Of a stretch of 64,000 nucleotides of DNA, positions 10,852 to 20,682 are shown in pieces (the stretch's first letter is position 1; the number at the start of each line of letters is the position of its first letter). Both the position numbers and the translations under genes were made by a program. The notes under the pieces are model-generated. The model was not told the origin of the DNA and did no database searches. It was given only the letters and a program-made list of their open reading frames with translations. The stretch comes from Hydractinia symbiolongicarpus (lineage: Eukaryota > Cnidaria > Hydrozoa > Anthoathecata > Hydractiniidae), in the NCBI RefSeq assembly GCF_029227915.1, contig NC_079876.1, forward strand, positions 16,742,001 to 16,806,000, in the 5' to 3' direction.

Positions 10852-11749
10852 TTAACGGTATTTCAACTGTTCTCTACCGGATAGTATACGTAGCAGGTTT
10901 TCAGCTGAAACAGTGCCTTTCGTAAGACAGTCAGCAATCTGATCACTTGATTTCGTAAGAATGAGTTCCCTCATTTTTCCTTTTTCGACCATCTCACGAA
11001 GTGCACAAATATCAATATACAATCGTTTATCTTCTATGACGTTGGTATTTTTGACTGCTTCGGCAAGTGATTTATTTTCTGATATACAGATAATTGATAT
11101 ATCAACTGAAAAAATCTCTTTAATTAGGGATCTGATCAACATAGCATGTTCCGCACCTTCTAAGAGAGCCATGGTTTCCGCACCCATGGCGCTTTTAACA
11201 ACCCATTTTAACTTGTGAGATCTCCAAATAAGTGGCGGAATTTTGCTTTCACCATGCAGTAGCAGAACAAATCCACCTTGTGAGCCGCCATTAATTAAAT
11301 TTCCATGTGATGCATCACTGAAAAGTATGAGCGATGATGCTTTAACATCTCCAGTGTTTGAAATAACAATCTTTACTTCAGTTTGCTGCAGATGTTTCAG
11401 CTGCTTGTTAGCTCTACGAGCATCAGCAACTGTTCCATGTCTTATGCGAGTGCTTAAATCACAGGCAACGTAAGCAGCATCAGGTCTAGTTTGTTTTGCT
11501 GCCCATTGAATTTGACGTGCTTCATATTTTGTAAGTGGAATTGTAGACGTACTATTGGTCAAATTAATTGGTGAAATGTTACTAATGTAATTATGCTGAT
11601 GAATAAATACTGCACCACACTCTTGTTCAATTTCTAATCCCAGAAAGTTAAACGACTTTAAATTTTCTTTACTCAGTGAGAATGTCTTACGTAAATGTGC
11701 AATGATAGTGTCATGAAACAAATCATTTCCAACGAAGAAGCAATCGTCA
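10852..11749 (-). pseudogene. copia reverse transcriptase C-terminus and RNase H
   Basis: Begins just after the deletion with a DDCFFVGN segment (RT catalytic D-D box, normally YVDD). Then NFLGLEIEQE, the thumb and connection (SPINLTNST, QWAAKQTRPDAAYVACDLS), and the RNase H domain (SDASHGN, SAMGAETMALLEGAE, KRLYIDICALREM, QIADCLTKG). The last 289 codons are one open frame. Enzymatic activity is excluded by the upstream deletion. Confidence 0.88.
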
Positions 11750-12534
11750 ATCCAGCTTTAATATCAAGACTGTAAAATTTTCCATCCATGGGCTGCACCA
11801 ATATTACACACAAGACGAAAGTTCTCCTTGTTTACAGTTGGCGAGTATGTTCGTATACCAATAGTGTCCTCCTCAAAACCTTGTGCCACTAATCGTGCTT
11901 TAATTTCTGTTTTACCATCATGACTTTTCTCAGATATCGCCCAGCGGGTTGTGGTTATGTCTTGCCCTTTGTCTTCAACTTCATCATAAACATTGTAATC
12001 ACGCCATTTAGTTAATTCTTTGTGTTGAGCTTCACTAACATCACATGACGTTTCTACATTATATACTGACTCTGTTTTTACCTTTTCCCAATCCAAAATG
12101 TTTTCAAAGTCAATTGATTTCATGGCTTTGGTTTTAACATCTTTGACATTCAACCAATTCTTATATGCTCCAACTCCAGATTTTCCTACTTTACCAGCAC
12201 GACTAACAACCGAAAAATTCAGCAAGTTTATTAGTATAAGGATCAACCTAACCCTGTCCCTGACTTTTGGAAGGGTCACTGTCAATGACTGTTCATTGCG
12301 AGGTGTGTTAGAAACTTCTTGCTCAATGCTTGATTGATGTGTTGTTTCAACCTGAGCATGGGAAATAGCAGGGATCTCATTTGTATTTACGGCATGATCA
12401 CTAGGAATGTCATCAAGTACAACTTCTGACGATGTGTTGATATCAAAATCGTTTACGCTTTGATGAAACCCATTCGCTACGCTGTTTGAAATCTCATCAA
12501 CGCAATCTTCTTCTTTGGTTGTAGTTTTTTTCAC
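11740..12534 (-). pseudogene. copia linker and N-terminal reverse transcriptase
   Basis: Low-complexity acidic linker followed by the copia RT start: W..Y.VYDEV, TTRWAISEK, KARLVAQGFEED and TYSPTVNKENFRLV. It stops at the D-I-K-A motif (motif A region), after which the next residues are already those of the D-D motif. The palm between them (~100 codons in relatives) is deleted at about 11750. Confidence 0.8.
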
Positions 12535-12977
12535 TTAAGGGTTTCCACTTGTGCTTTCCTGACAACTACGGTGTCCCTTCACTGATTGCAAGTGACAAGG
12601 ACTTACTCGAACGTAAGTTCCTCCATGTTTAACAAGGACCTGTTTTCCATCAATGCCAAGGACTACACCAGGTTCTCTCCACTCTTTCTCTCCACGTCGC
12701 TTATAGCATACCAATTCACCATTACAAAAATCTTTGCTAGTAGATGTCCGTGTTTGATGACTGAGTGCTGTTTTAAGATTCACTTTCAATGAATGCTTTG
12801 CGAGCAACATGCAGGGCATTCAGATGATTCGCAATTAATTGACTGGGTGTAACTGTTCGAAGAACAGGAGGCTTGGCTGTAGGCACAGATGGGAGATTTG
12901 GATTGCGTCCAAATACAAGCTGATTGAGACTGAATCCACGGTTATTATGCAACGCATTCTTGGCACAAGTGGCCCAT
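12535..12977 (-). pseudogene. copia integrase, C-terminal part
   Basis: Continuation of the integrase beyond the 18-kb insertion. It reads AKNALHNNRGFSLNQLVFGR, typical after the catalytic glutamate helix, then a GxLVCYKRRGEKEWREPGVV SH3-like C-terminal domain. A frameshift near 12780 and an in-frame TAA at 12535-12537 break it. Removing the insertion and one CCCAT copy gives an uninterrupted frame across the junction, which fixes the insertion point precisely. Confidence 0.8.
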
Positions 12978-13170
12978 ACACAATGAAAGTGGAGCTCTCT
13001 AGCGCACTCACCGTTTTTTGAGTCAAACCTTAATTTCAAGGGTCTGAGACAGCACTGTTTCCTCACTATATTGATCCTCTGCGCAAAGGGTCAATACCGC
13101 GGACAATTACCGCTGTGCTGCAGCACTCTCGTACGAACGCAATATTGTGACCCTGGTTGGGGTCACAACA
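12978..13170 (+). repeat. Left terminal inverted repeat of the Polinton-like element
   Basis: About 193 bp, matched by 30846-31048 with a few substitutions and small indels. Includes GCAGCACTCTCGTACGAACG and a GTGACCC…GGGTCAC hairpin at its inner edge. Confidence 0.93.
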
Positions 13171-13220
13171 TAAAAAATAAATTGTCCAGTGCGTTAGAAA
13201 ATTTTCCAACATATAATAAA

Positions 13221-16200
13221 ATGACATCTTACTTGAGAAGCATGATTAGCAGTCTCTATGAGGCTGTATCTGCACCAGTGGCAGCAACACGTGATGCACT
13301 GGCAGAGAGACTGCAGAGTGTACGAGACACTGCTTCTTTATTATACCACAAGGCTAAGGAGAGGCTTGGTTACGGTCAAGCCTTGAGGAAGACTGTCGAA
13401 GACGCTGCTGTGGAGGAAGAACAAGTGGAAGAAGTGGATCACAGTGCTGTTGAAACGGAAGGTGGATTTGATGGTAATTATCGACATTTCCGAAGTGAAG
13501 GAACACCAGAGGGTCAACTGGTGAGTATTGAACAGTACCTGTAACAGTAACAGAAACAACATGTGGGGAAAGTCATCACAGACTTGCAAATCACTAGACA
13601 GAATTGGAAGTTTCAACTAAATCTCGTGGTGGAGTTTGTGCACAGGGAAAATCCTTCTGACAAGTTCACAAAACCAATATGGAGTGAAGCTGTCACAATC
13701 ATGGAAGGAAGCGACATCGAAGAATTGATCGACGAGATGTATAAAAGCCTGCTAAAACGCTTTGAAATGACATCGGAGAAACTCAAAAAAAGCGACTACA
13801 TCTTCAAGCGAATCACGGAAATGACGTATCACTGCCACATGATTGACCTTATGAGAGGTAGATCATGGTTCAAGACACCCGAATGGCTGCAAAAAAAAGC
13901 ACTGCATCATCAATCCCAAAAATGAAGACGAGCAGTGCTTCAAATGGGCCGTCATTGCAGCACTGCACCACAACGAAATCAAAAACGATCCTCAACGCTT
14001 CTCGAAGCTCGAACCGTTTGTTGTACAGTACAATTGGAGTGGCATCGAGTTCCCAACTCCCAACACACACTGGAAAAAGTTTGAAAGGCAAAACCCCAAC
14101 GTGGCGCTGAATGTCTACTTTTCTGAAGAAGATTTTCAGGTCAGACAGGCATATGTTTCGAAACACAACACGACACGTAAAAAGGTGGCAGATGTGCTAA
14201 TCATTCAAGAAGGAGAGAAAAAGCACTACGTTGCCATTAAAAGGTACTCTGCGCTCATGCGCGGTTTATCATCTAGACATCAAGGTGATCACTACTGTCG
14301 AAACTGCATGCACGGATTCCGCAGTCAAGAGACACGAAACAATCACATGAAAGTGTGCATGGACCACGATTTTTGCGAGATTATCATGCCTAAAGAAGGA
14401 ACAGTCCTCAAACACGAAGATGGGCAAAAGTCGCTCAGAATGCCATTTGTTATCTATGCAGACACAGAATGCCTCTTGGAACCTGTTCAAGGTTGTGATG
14501 GAGACCCTGAAAAATCACACACCAGAGACGTCAGCAAGCATGTGGCTTCAGGATATGCCTTCATAACCAAATTTGCACATGGAAAAGTTGAAGAATCATC
14601 CGACTGCTATCGTGGAAAAGACTGTATGGAAATGTTTTGCAAGAGACTGAGAGATCAAGTCAATAGAGCTATCAGCCTTCCACAGAAGAAGATGATCCCG
14701 TTGACACACTAAGAGAAAGAAGCCCACAAGTCTGCAAAAAGATGCTTCATTTGCAATGGGCTTTTCAAGAAGAACAACAAAGACATCACAATGCGCAAAG
14801 TTCGAGATCACTGTCACTACACTGGTCAGTATCGAGGAGCTGCACACAGTTCGTGCAACCTAAAATATCGCATCCCCAACGAGATTCCGGTGGTCATGCA
14901 CAATCACTCACGATATGACGATCACATTATCATCAAGCAACTGGCCAGGGAATTTAAAAGCCACGAGTTTGAATGTCTAGGTGAAAACAGCGAAAAATGA
15001 AAACCAACCAAATGAAAGAAGTGAAAATCAGCACGACCTGCAAAATCAAGTTTATCGACAGCTGCAGGTTCATGCAAAGCTCATTGTCAAGCCTTGTAGA
15101 TAATTTAGCTGGAACCAACAGTGAAAGTGTCAGCTGCAACGACTGCAAATCAAACATGGAACTCATCGAGATTGACTCAGAGTACAAGGCGCAATTCAAG
15201 TGCCAAACCTGTTACTGCTCTTACAAGACGGTGGAACTGAATGAGCATTCCATGAAGAAGAAATTTTCCAACACATTTAAGCATGCAAAGGGCAATGACG
15301 AGCACTTTAGACTTTTGCTGCGTAAGGGTGTTTACCCCTACGAATACATGGATGCGTGGGAGCGTTTTGAAGAGACAGCACTTCCTCCAAAAGCACAATT
15401 TTACAGCAGCTTGAACCTTGAAAACATCACCGAAAAAGACTACAAGCATGCTCAAAAGGTGTAGAAGGCTTTCAACATCAAAAACCTTGGGGAGTACCAC
15501 GATCTCTACGTGATGAGCGACACGCTTCTTTTAGCAGACGTTTTTGAAAATTTTCGAGACACTTGTCAAAACATCTACGAGCTTGATCCAGCGTATTTTT
15601 ACACTGCTCCAGGCCTCGCATGGCAAGCAGCTCTAAAAGTGACGGGTCAGGTGCTCGAGCTTCTCTCAGACATCGACATGCTACTGATGGTTGAAAAGGG
15701 GCTCAGGGGTGGTATTTGCCAAGCAATCAAGCGCCATGCTAAGGCAAACAATCCGTACATGGGGGGATTGTTTGATGTCAACCTGTTGATCTCGTATCTG
15801 CTGTACATCGATGCCAACAATCTGTACGGAGGTGCCATGTCAGAAAAGCTGCCAACACACGGCTTTAAGTGGCGTGAAAACCTCGAAAATTTTACTCAAG
15901 CTTTTATAGAAAATTATAAAAGTGGAGATGATGGCTATTTTCTTGAAGTGGATGTCCACTACCCGAAAAAGCTGCACAAACTCCACAACGACTTTCCATT
16001 CTTGCCTGAAAAGATGCGTCTGAACAACGACTGTGAAGAGTTGACGTGCAATGTGTTTGACAAGGAAAAATACGTGCTGCACATTCCCAAATTGCAGCAG
16101 GCACTGCAGCATGGATTGGTTCTCACCAAGGTGCACCGAGTCATTGAGTTCAAGCAAAGTGCTTGGCTTGAACCCTACATTGACATGAACACAAACCTGC

Positions 16201-17081
16201 GAAAGGATGCCAAAAATGACTTTGAGAAAGACTTTTTTAAGCTGATGAATAATAGCGTCTTTGGCAAGACCATGGAGAACGTTCGCAAGCACCGTGACAT
16301 CAAACTGGTGACAACGGAATGGAGGCGCAAGAAGCTCGCATCAGCTCCAAACTATCACAGCACATCAAGATTTGACAAGAAATTTGTTGCAACGGAAATG
16401 AACAAAGTGAAGGTCGTCATGAACAAACCTGTCTATCTCGGCCTCTCCATCTTGGACTTGAGCAAACTCACGATGTATGAGTTTCACTATGACTATATCA
16501 AGCCGAAGTTTGGTGCAAGCGCAGAGCTTTGCTACATGGACACAGATAGTTTCGTCTACCACATCAAAACAGACGATGTCTATAAAGATATCGCAGGTGA
16601 CGTTGAATCAAGATTTGACACATCGAATTACAGTCCCGAAGACAAACGTCCCTTGCCTATTGGCAAAAACAAGAAAAAATTGTGCCTTATGAAGGATGTA
16701 CTTGGTGGCAAAATCATGATCGAATTTGTTGCATTGAGATCAAAAATGTATGTGTACAAGACACTCGAAGGATACGTGGAAAAGAAGGCAAAAGGTACTA
16801 AAAAGTGTGTCGTCAAGAAACAGATCACGTTCGCAGACTATTTGAACAGCCTGCAGACCTGTCAAAATTTGTATCGCACGCAACTGAGATTTACCAGTCG
16901 AAAACACGAGATTTTCACCGAAAAGCTGAACAAAATTGCGCTGAGTGTTGATGATGACAAGCGACTTCAAGCTTAAGGTGGGTTCACCTTTGCACATGGA
17001 AGCAGTCCTGGATTAGTTTGCAAGCAAGAATTGCTCGCCAGAGTGTGGCATCCCGACGATGTTAAACCATGGATGTTTTGA
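13221..17081 (+). pseudogene. pPolB: Protein-primed DNA polymerase B (broken)
   Basis: The element's replicase. The ATG at 13221 follows an ATAATAAA motif. Readable parts in order: N-terminal Ala/Arg-rich region, C2H2-like finger (YCRNCMHGF…HMKVC, ~14295), Exo I (YADTE, ~14454), endonuclease-VII-like HNH (RDHCHYTGQYRGAAH, ~14797), Exo II (YDDHI), an inserted CxxC pair (~15137-15220), Exo III (DTLLLADVF), motif A (DANNLYG), motif B (NNSVFGKT), motif C (YMDTDS, 16533). Breaks: in-frame stops at 13542, 13548, 14710, 15462 and 16974, frameshifts near 13890 (an A8 run) and 14995 (an A5 run). Coding resemblance continues past the last stop to 17081. It cannot make full-length enzyme. Confidence 0.93.
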
Positions 17082-17286
17082 GTCTCCCGGGATGCTTCAA
17101 AAATTTATTTGCATCTCACACACATAGTCTTAATGTTTTCAAAATTTTCTGTTTCAAACGTTTGCATTCAACATGGTCTTGATCACGAAAATGCATTAAT
17201 AAAAAATGATACTTGAACTCTTGTTGGTAATGTTGTACGTAAGTTTTTTGTACGTCTACTGCAAGTTTTCCTCTCTAATAAAAATT
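17082..17286. promoter_or_regulatory. Spacer with TTTTTTGTACGTCT motif
   Basis: Non-coding spacer after the polymerase. TTTTTTGTACGTCT at ~17246 recurs almost exactly at ~17845, ~14-28 bp before the start of another gene, so it may be a shared promoter element. AATAAA precedes the ATG at 17287. Confidence 0.35.
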
Positions 17287-17532
17287 ATGTCAGAACTGAA
17301 TGAAATTTTAGACGTCTTAGACACACCGTCACCAGCAATGAGAAAGCGGGAAAAAGTCAAGCAAAACTTGAGTCTCGTCAACTCTCTGGGAAAAAAGCAG
17401 TGGACGCCTGAGTTGCTGGATAAAGCGACAGAGAAACAACTTGACAACCTCTTGAAGAACCTCGAGGCACAAGCGCAAGAATCAGCAGCAAAAGAATTGC
17501 TGTCGAAAATGTCAGGTGTTGACAATTTTTAG
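17287..17532 (+). CDS. Small helical protein, unknown function
   Basis: 81 codons from the ATG at 17287, preferred over the upstream ATG at 17206 because of the AATAAA-type motif just before it and the hydrophilic start MSELNEILDVLD. The protein is charged and predicted helical (KKQWTPELLDKATEKQL, NLLKNLEAQ), with no membrane segment. First of a run of small plus-strand genes between polymerase and packaging ATPase. I do not recognise the family. Confidence 0.6.
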   Translation: MSELNEILDVLDTPSPAMRKREKVKQNLSLVNSLGKKQWTPELLDKATEKQLDNLLKNLEAQAQESAAKELLSKMSGVDNF

Positions 17533-17535
17533 ACC

Positions 17536-17829
17536 ATGATGAGCGACATAAACGCAAACTTTTTGATTCAAAACTCGACTTCAGAGTTGATTGGTAATGT
17601 AACGGAGAAATTGTTCACAGGGAACTCTCCGATGGAAGTTGCAGGGTCATACATGTATGAAAAGTGCGGGATGTGGCTCGCTCCCGTCTCTCTGTTTTGC
17701 ACAGTTTTCAACCATCTGAACTGGAAAAAATTCAGCGAAATTGCCGAGGAGCGTCAAGCGCAAATCAAACTGCGACCAGATTTTCCGGATGAAATAGAAC
17801 CAAGTTTTGCAGAGCAGAAGCCGTCTTGA
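17536..17829 (+). CDS. Small protein with one hydrophobic stretch, unknown
   Basis: 97 codons, starting 3 bp after the previous stop (two consecutive ATGs). The centre (CGMWLAPVSLFCTVFNHL) is hydrophobic and may touch membrane; the rest is charged. No known motif. Tight spacing suggests joint expression with its neighbours. Confidence 0.55.
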   Translation: MMSDINANFLIQNSTSELIGNVTEKLFTGNSPMEVAGSYMYEKCGMWLAPVSLFCTVFNHLNWKKFSEIAEERQAQIKLRPDFPDEIEPSFAEQKPS

Positions 17830-17871
17830 TGCAAAAAAAGATTTTTTGTACGTCTCACGACTTACAAATAA

Positions 17872-18231
17872 ATGAGTGAATCTAACCAAGTCATAACCAA
17901 GAAGAATGAGGGTCGTGTTGCTGCTGGCAAGAGACTTGCTGAATGGAATCGCAAGAACAAGGCTGACTTACAGAAGAACGTGGGCAAAAGTACTTCGCAA
18001 GAGGGTCAGGAACCTGTCGCAAGTCCTCACAAGTTCCCAGACAGTCTCTATGTCGCTGGAGGTCTAGCTGCCGTACTTGCTGTTTGCGTGGCAGTCTATT
18101 ACATACGTAAGAAGCCTGCTGAAATCCCAGAGCCATCGCCTAGCGGCTCCACAGGAGTACGTGCGCCTCAACCCACGGGAAAGCAAGAGCCCGAGCGTCA
18201 GCTTGATATTGACATTTTCAAGATGCGATAA
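17872..18231 (+). CDS. Single-pass membrane protein, unknown
   Basis: 119 codons with a CAAATAAATG start context. Basic N-terminal helix (RVAAGKRLAEWNRKNK, residues ~15-30), one clear transmembrane helix at residues 59-78 followed by RKK, then a Pro/Ser-rich tail. The tail includes a copy of the dispersed 25-bp palindromic repeat at 18135-18157, read as PSPSGSTG. Probably a virion or membrane protein; the layout resembles small membrane proteins in other cnidarian Polintons, from memory of the group only. Confidence 0.65.
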   Translation: MSESNQVITKKNEGRVAAGKRLAEWNRKNKADLQKNVGKSTSQEGQEPVASPHKFPDSLYVAGGLAAVLAVCVAVYYIRKKPAEIPEPSPSGSTGVRAPQPTGKQEPERQLDIDIFKMR

Positions 18232-18241
18232 CCTATATTAA

Positions 18242-18484
18242 ATGAGCAGCAAAGAGTATCAGAAAGAAGTCGTCGATTCCTTGTGGGAATCTGTCAGATT
18301 AGTATCCTATACTATTGTCTTGGCGCTAGGCGCGAAAAAGGCTCTGGGAGTTTCTAGACCGGGGGCCAAGATGGATATGGAGGACGGCTTGAAGCTTGCT
18401 GGCTATATGACAGAAGCGATATTATTCGACGATTACGCGATAAAACAAGGGTGGTATAAGCGTTCCATGATGCCACCAAAATAG
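18242..18484 (+). CDS. Small hydrophobic protein, unknown
   Basis: 80 codons, 10 bp after the previous stop, start context TATTAAATG. Contains a short hydrophobic segment (VRLVSYTIVLALGAKKALGV, residues ~18-37) and an acidic-amphipathic C-terminal half. No family recognised. Part of the same plus-strand gene run. Confidence 0.6.
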   Translation: MSSKEYQKEVVDSLWESVRLVSYTIVLALGAKKALGVSRPGAKMDMEDGLKLAGYMTEAILFDDYAIKQGWYKRSMMPPK

Positions 18485-18637
18485 TTGACCAACGAGAAGA
18501 CTACACTATACAAATACCCAACCAATGTGGGCAAGCGAGAACATTAGAAAAGGTAACCGCTTCATCTCTAAGTAAGCGCCCTACAAGGTTTGGCTCCGTC
18601 CTGACGGGCACGAGTGACCCGAAGGACCTAAAATAAA
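18485..18637. other. Intergenic, with a broken mini-ORF
   Basis: A 30-codon frame from 18525 to 18617 contains one in-frame TAA. It may be a decayed micro-gene or nothing. AAATAAA precedes the ATPase ATG at 18638. Confidence 0.3.
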
Positions 18638-19246
18638 ATGACTCTAGACATTGTCAAGGAGCCGCATACGGCAATCTTTACTGGACCGACAAGCTGTGGC
18701 AAAACGCAGCGTGTCCTGGATTTGCTTGAGAACGAGTATAGGCAGCAATTCGACAACATTATCATTCTCTGCCCTACAATACGCTGGAACAAGACCTATC
18801 AAGAGAGATCCTCGCTATGGAGGGATGACTACGTGTTTCTGGTGGACCCCAAGGATCAAGTCTTCGAGAGGATCCAAAAACTGTCGTCTTTGCTGGCGGC
18901 CGAAGAGACGTTGTGTATCGTTGACGATATGATAGCCGACGAGAGTCTCGACAAAACTCGTGGTGCGTTGCTAGAACTAGCTGTTTCGGGTAGACATCGC
19001 AAACACAGTCTCTGGCTACTAACACAAAGATATAAGAAGGTCCCAATAACAGTAAGGGATCAAATGAAACAGATTTTTGTCTGGTATCCGAAGAATCGGA
19101 AGGAGTTTGAGCTCATTCATGAAGAGAACGATGTAATTTCAAGTAGGGAAGAAATTTCCATTATTAAGGCTCAGCTCAAGAAGTCCAAGCATGCTTGCTT
19201 GTACGTAAGACTGGAGCATCCTAGAAGTTACAAGATTGTTGGTTAG
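18638..19246 (+). CDS. FtsK/HerA-type genome-packaging ATPase
   Basis: 202 codons. Walker A GPTSCGKT at residues 16-23, Walker B TLCIVDDM at 91-98, and a GRHRKHSLWLLTQRY segment at ~123-137 that carries the sensor/arginine-finger region typical of A32-like packaging ATPases. In viruses with double-jelly-roll capsids this enzyme pumps DNA into the procapsid; family knowledge, not tested here. Length is normal for Polinton ATPases and the frame is intact. The start is preceded by AAATAAAATG. Its survival among broken neighbours is notable. Confidence 0.93.
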   Translation: MTLDIVKEPHTAIFTGPTSCGKTQRVLDLLENEYRQQFDNIIILCPTIRWNKTYQERSSLWRDDYVFLVDPKDQVFERIQKLSSLLAAEETLCIVDDMIADESLDKTRGALLELAVSGRHRKHSLWLLTQRYKKVPITVRDQMKQIFVWYPKNRKEFELIHEENDVISSREEISIIKAQLKKSKHACLYVRLEHPRSYKIVG

Positions 19247-19267
19247 ACTCTTGACATATAAGAAAAG

Positions 19268-19414
19268 ATGGATAATGAGAGCGTAATTAAAGCTGTGTAT
19301 CAAACTCTTTTGAGAGCCCATTCCAGACTAATAGATGCAGTGCATGATGACGATGACAGCAAACTGGTAAACACAACTCGGGATATTGAAGAGTTATGCG
19401 AAAAATATCCATAG
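19268..19414 (+). CDS. 48-residue acidic protein, unknown
   Basis: Short frame (MDNESVIKAVYQTLLRAHS…) starting 21 bp after the ATPase stop, with a four-aspartate run and an all-helical look. Included because of its position in the gene run and its compact, gene-like composition. No homologue recognised. Confidence 0.4.
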   Translation: MDNESVIKAVYQTLLRAHSRLIDAVHDDDDSKLVNTTRDIEELCEKYP

Positions 19415-19511
19415 CTTCCTCAGCTTGGTGTTGGTTATTGGACCTCGTAATTTTGTGACTTTTTTCGAATCACAAAAAAACTGTGGTTGAGCCTTGGCGT
19501 GTATAAGAAAT
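19415..19511. terminator. Hairpin TTTTGTGA…TCACAAAA at 19451-19477
   Basis: Inverted repeat with an 11-base loop, between the small acidic gene and the Bro-N-like gene. It resembles the longer hairpin at 28446-28471. Confidence 0.4.
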
Positions 19512-20349
19512 ATGTCTTCTCAACTTGACCTGTGCAACGCCGTGCCTGCTGGAGCGATCGAAACCATGTATGACGAGCACTCGCAGCCGCGCTTCAAGCG
19601 TGCTGATCTTGGTAGATTTTTAGGAATCCCTGACATTGCGACGACTTACAGAGACGTAAAAACAACGCCTCGTCGTGATATGAAAGGGTTGGTTTTGAAA
19701 CCAAACCTTTCAAGAACTAAAACATGCTAATCCTCACGATATGTTTGTGACACTAGGTGGAGCTCTTGAGATTGCAGACCGTTCTAGAAAACCTAAAGCC
19801 ATCGAGCTTACCAAGTGGCTAGCGCGAAAAGGTATAGAAAAGCTGCAAGATGAAGTACGAGAGCAACGGCAAGCTATCGATGAAAAAGACGTAGCCATTG
19901 CGATCCTTGACGAAAGTCTTGAAGACAGGGATAGACAACTTATGGTGCTGGAGGATGATCTTGAAGAAAAAGATAGACAACTTGCGGTACAAGCGCAAGA
20001 AATCACAGAGCTACGACAGCGACATGTTCCACGTGCGCAAGATCCTCGAAAAGACAACGCGATCATGATTTACCCCAAGCATACTGCACCAGACGATGAT
20101 CAGTGCCATCGTCTTCCCTACTACTGTGCACGTGTTCAAAGAGGGAAAATCTCCACCAAAAGGAGATGGCTTAGGGACAACTATCCAAACTGTAAAGAGA
20201 TTGTGGTCATCGATAATCCTAACGGGATGCACGCGTTCAATCGATTCGAAGAGGAAGGACACGTAGAACGGTATCAATGCCACTTTCGACTCATCGATCT
20301 TACTCGCGACGATTTGTATGACCTGGGAGTGCCTGCGCTCGAAGACTAG
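19512..20349 (+). pseudogene. Bro-N/MSV199-type regulator with DUF3627-like C-terminus (frameshifted)
   Basis: N-terminal part (RFKRADLGRFLGIPDIATTY) resembles the Bro-N/MSV199 DNA-binding domains of large DNA viruses. A frameshift at about 19700 shifts to a frame running 19715-20349. That part contains IELTKWLARKGIEKLQDE, a coiled coil of repeated D-E-D-R/E-E-K-D-RQL units (~19850-19990), and a C-terminal domain (FRLIDLTRDDLYDLGVPAL) much like the DUF3627-type module paired with these domains in iridovirus-like and baculovirus proteins. Likely role: nucleic-acid binding or regulation. Because of the frameshift this copy is probably non-functional, unless the shift is a sequencing error. Confidence 0.7.
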
Positions 20350-20361
20350 CGAGACTCAACT

Positions 20362-20390
20362 TTTTTTGGTAGCCTAACGAGGCTACAAAA
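20362..20390. terminator. Hairpin GTAGCC…GGCTAC flanked by T and A runs
   Basis: Stem 20369-20374/20381-20386, with TTTTTTT before and AAAAA after, directly past the Bro-N-like gene's stop. Confidence 0.4.
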
Positions 20391-20416
20391 ATATCGTCAG
20401 CTTACCACTCCTTGAC

Positions 20417-20440
20417 AAGGGGGTCGATATCGACCCCCTT
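20417..20440. promoter_or_regulatory. Perfect 24-bp palindrome
   Basis: Centre GGGTCGATATCGACCC extended by AAGG/CCTT: perfectly self-complementary with no loop. Lies between two Bro-N-like genes; could be a dimeric protein-binding site. Confidence 0.5.
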
Positions 20441-20452
20441 CATCCAGACACG

Positions 20453-20662
20453 ATGTTACTGACAGAACCCTGTCTCTATTGCTTCCTTTTAAGGTGTAAG
20501 AAATCCAAGGCAGAACCCTTTTTGGAATGGGTTGTAAAGGAAGTGCTGCACAAGGAAATGCGAAGGCTTGCTGCAACCATCGAAGAAAAAGATATAGCCC
20601 TGGCGCTCCTTGCGGATGATCTCGATCAAAGGGACGTGACCACTTCAAGTGTTAAAAGATAG
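20453..20662 (+). pseudogene. Bro-N domain fragment (second paralogue)
   Basis: 69 codons matching the second half of a Bro-N domain: EPCLYCFLLRCKKSKAEPF, then LEWVVKEVL, followed by a coiled-coil segment (IEEKDIALALLADDLDQRD). That segment repeats the style of the paralogue at 19850-19990. The N-terminal half of the domain is missing upstream, and no DUF3627-like tail follows. This is a remnant or internal deletion of a second copy. Confidence 0.6.
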
Positions 20663-20682
20663 TTAACACTTTAAGAAAAAAA

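Noticed and set aside
13071-13220. Extension of the polymerase frame into the terminal repeat
   Set aside because: The upstream 50 codons translate the inverted repeat; the ATG at 13221 has the AATAAA-type context seen at other starts.
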